Assembly (NCBI GenBank): GCA_017505405.1
Contig: JAFVPI010000066.1
Coordinates: forward strand, 1 to 35,565
DNA length: 35,565 nucleotides
Direction: 5' to 3'
Source: Mogibacterium sp.
Lineage (GTDB): Bacteria > Bacillota > Clostridia > Peptostreptococcales > Anaerovoracaceae
The notes below the pieces were generated by a model. The model made no database searches, had not been told where the DNA came from, and was given only the letters and a program-made list of their open reading frames with translations. The position numbers and the translations under genes are program-made. Positions within the stretch are counted from its first letter, which is position 1. Each line of letters starts with the position of its first letter. Of the stretch, positions 34,651 to 35,565 are shown piece after piece.

Positions 34651-34656
34651 TATAAT
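34651..34656 (+). promoter_or_regulatory. Possible -10 element of the XRE-PASTA gene
   Basis: A consensus TATAAT lies 107 bases before the ATG, in an A/T-rich stretch immediately after repeat copy 3. No clear -35 is present, so activation or overlap with the repeat is possible. Confidence 0.35.
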
Positions 34657-34704
34657 CTATTTTAAGCTTCACAGGAATCCACAATGTCAAACATCTCTTG
34701 CTTT

Positions 34705-34747
34705 ACCTTTATGCCTGATATGCACTACCATTCAAGCAGATAAAGGT
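34705..34747 (+). promoter_or_regulatory. Leader hairpin before the XRE-PASTA gene
   Basis: ACCTTTAT (34705-34712) and ATAAAGGT (34740-34747) form a perfect 8-bp stem with a long loop, followed by TTT and then the AGGAGG ribosome site (34751-34756). It could be a weak attenuator or simply chance. Confidence 0.3.
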
Positions 34748-34762
34748 TTTAGGAGGCGCATA

Positions 34763-35565
34763 ATGGACATTGGTAAAAAGATTCAGGCTATCAGAAATGA
34801 TCATGGAATGACGCAGGCAGAATTTGCTGACAAATTCCATGTATCGAGACAGACGGTTTCTAATTGGGAGAATAATAAGAACTATCCTGATCTTGGTACC
34901 TTGTGTCAGATCAGTGATGAATATGGCGTATCATTTGACATTTTGTTAAAGGAAGATCAGGAATATATTTCTCGCATCGACAAGACTAGTGATCAGGCTG
35001 TCAAAGCAGTTAAAGGAATCAAGATCCTGATACCGCTTGTGATCATATTGCTGATTGCCGCTATTGCGTTTGCGATCCATCAAAACAGGTTGGGATCATT
35101 TGAAAGCGGTCCTTTACCAGGAACAGATGACCCGAACTATGTGTATCCAGTCAATGAAAACGGACAGACATATGGACTTGACTGGATGGGGGATGATTAC
35201 GAGGAACATGCTCCTGATCTGATTGCAGCAGCTGGTGTCAATGGAAAGAATGGATATGTCAAACGCATAGACCTTGAAGAAACTGAAGGGGCGAGTGTTA
35301 ATACTCCTGAAGAAGCAGTTGCTTATATGGAGAGAAAGAGCCAACGGCGAGGAAAGAACTATTACATAGTTATCCCTATATTCAAAGAAGATGGAGTGAC
35401 AGAAATCGATCAGTTCTGGATATACAATGGCGCAGGAGAATGGAGCGCTGGTGAAGGAGATAAGCAGGTTTCTGTCCCTGATCTATCAGGTATGACACGT
35501 GATGATGCTGAAGAAACTCTTATTGCTGCAGGCTTAGAATTGGGGAATATAGCGATTCAGACGAG
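34763..35565 (+). CDS. XRE-type HTH protein with membrane helix and PASTA-like repeat (3' end outside window)
   Basis: The frame is open from ATG 34763 to the window end (267 residues seen), with AGGAGG 6 bases upstream. Residues 1-65 are an XRE helix-turn-helix (MDIGKKIQAIRNDHGMTQAE, then VSRQTVSNWENNKNYPD). Residues about 90-110 are a membrane helix (ILIPLVIILLIAAIAFAI). Outside the membrane are a YPVNENGQTYG...PDLIAA...GYV domain (about 125-215) that I recall from BlaR1/M56-type membrane proteins, and a PASTA-like segment VPDLSGMTRDDAEETLIAAG at about 241-260. PASTA repeats bind muropeptides or beta-lactams in other proteins. It reads as a one-component transmembrane regulator, with the target unknown and the C-terminus missing. 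Confidence 0.8.
   Translation, partial: MDIGKKIQAIRNDHGMTQAEFADKFHVSRQTVSNWENNKNYPDLGTLCQISDEYGVSFDILLKEDQEYISRIDKTSDQAVKAVKGIKILIPLVIILLIAAIAFAIHQNRLGSFESGPLPGTDDPNYVYPVNENGQTYGLDWMGDDYEEHAPDLIAAAGVNGKNGYVKRIDLEETEGASVNTPEEAVAYMERKSQRRGKNYYIVIPIFKEDGVTEIDQFWIYNGAGEWSAGEGDKQVSVPDLSGMTRDDAEETLIAAGLELGNIAIQT

Larger units (their letters stand above)
28835..35565. mobile_element. Integrative mobilizable element at tRNA-Ala (right end outside window)
   Basis: The element includes a tyrosine integrase next to the 3' end of tRNA-Ala(CGC), a RepA-like ATPase, a sigma-like HTH protein, a MobV relaxase, a candidate oriT and a small cysteine-rich protein. No type IV secretion genes are in view, so it is a mobilizable rather than a proven conjugative element. 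The left boundary probably lies within the tRNA 3' end. I see no second copy of the tRNA 3' sequence before 35565, so the right boundary and total length are unknown. Confidence 0.8.

Overview
The window looks like a chromosomal segment of an anaerobic Firmicute of class Clostridia (Lachnospiraceae or a family XIII-type Eubacteriales is my best guess). The evidence is a class III fructose-1,6-bisphosphatase, a GlgC/GlgD two-subunit glycogen pathway, an oppBCDFA peptide importer, strong AGGAGG ribosome sites, intrinsic terminators with U-tracts, and a MobV-type mobilizable element. No species can be named from what is visible.

Region 1 (1-16236, + strand): the 3' end of murA, then fbp, a 31-residue membrane peptide, a PrsW-type membrane protease, and a complete glycogen/alpha-glucan cluster: glgB, glgP, glgC, glgD, glgA, a GH13-GH77 fusion enzyme and a HAD-phosphatase/SGNH-hydrolase fusion. 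Gaps are short, the last three genes overlap by ATGA, and I see no intrinsic terminator before 16208. The region may therefore be one long transcript linking gluconeogenesis, glycogen synthesis and glycogen breakdown.

Region 2 (16237-24308, + strand): an oligopeptide ABC importer (oppB, oppC, oppD, oppF, then oppA behind a gap rich in palindromes), a terminator, and an M3-family oligopeptidase. Together they would import and digest peptides.

Region 3 (24309-28945): a membrane-anchored GH25 muramidase-like protein (-), a divergent YlmH-like S4 RNA-binding protein (+) whose predicted transcript may be leaderless, a DUF3048/YerB-like lipoprotein (-), a pyridoxal-kinase-like protein (+), and tRNA-Ala(CGC) with its own promoter and terminator.

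Region 4 (from the tRNA to the window edge): an integrative mobilizable element inserted at the 3' end of tRNA-Ala. In minus-strand order from right to left it holds a small cysteine-rich protein, a structured oriT region with a MobV-like nick sequence, a MobV relaxase, a sigma-region-4-like HTH protein, a RepA-like RecA-fold ATPase and a tyrosine integrase. The ATPase and integrase genes overlap across 9-bp repeats arranged in mirror image. Beyond these lie a gene-free stretch with three degenerate repeats and the start of a + strand gene for a DNA-binding protein with a membrane segment and a C-terminal PASTA-like repeat, cut by the window end. The far end of the element is not in the window.
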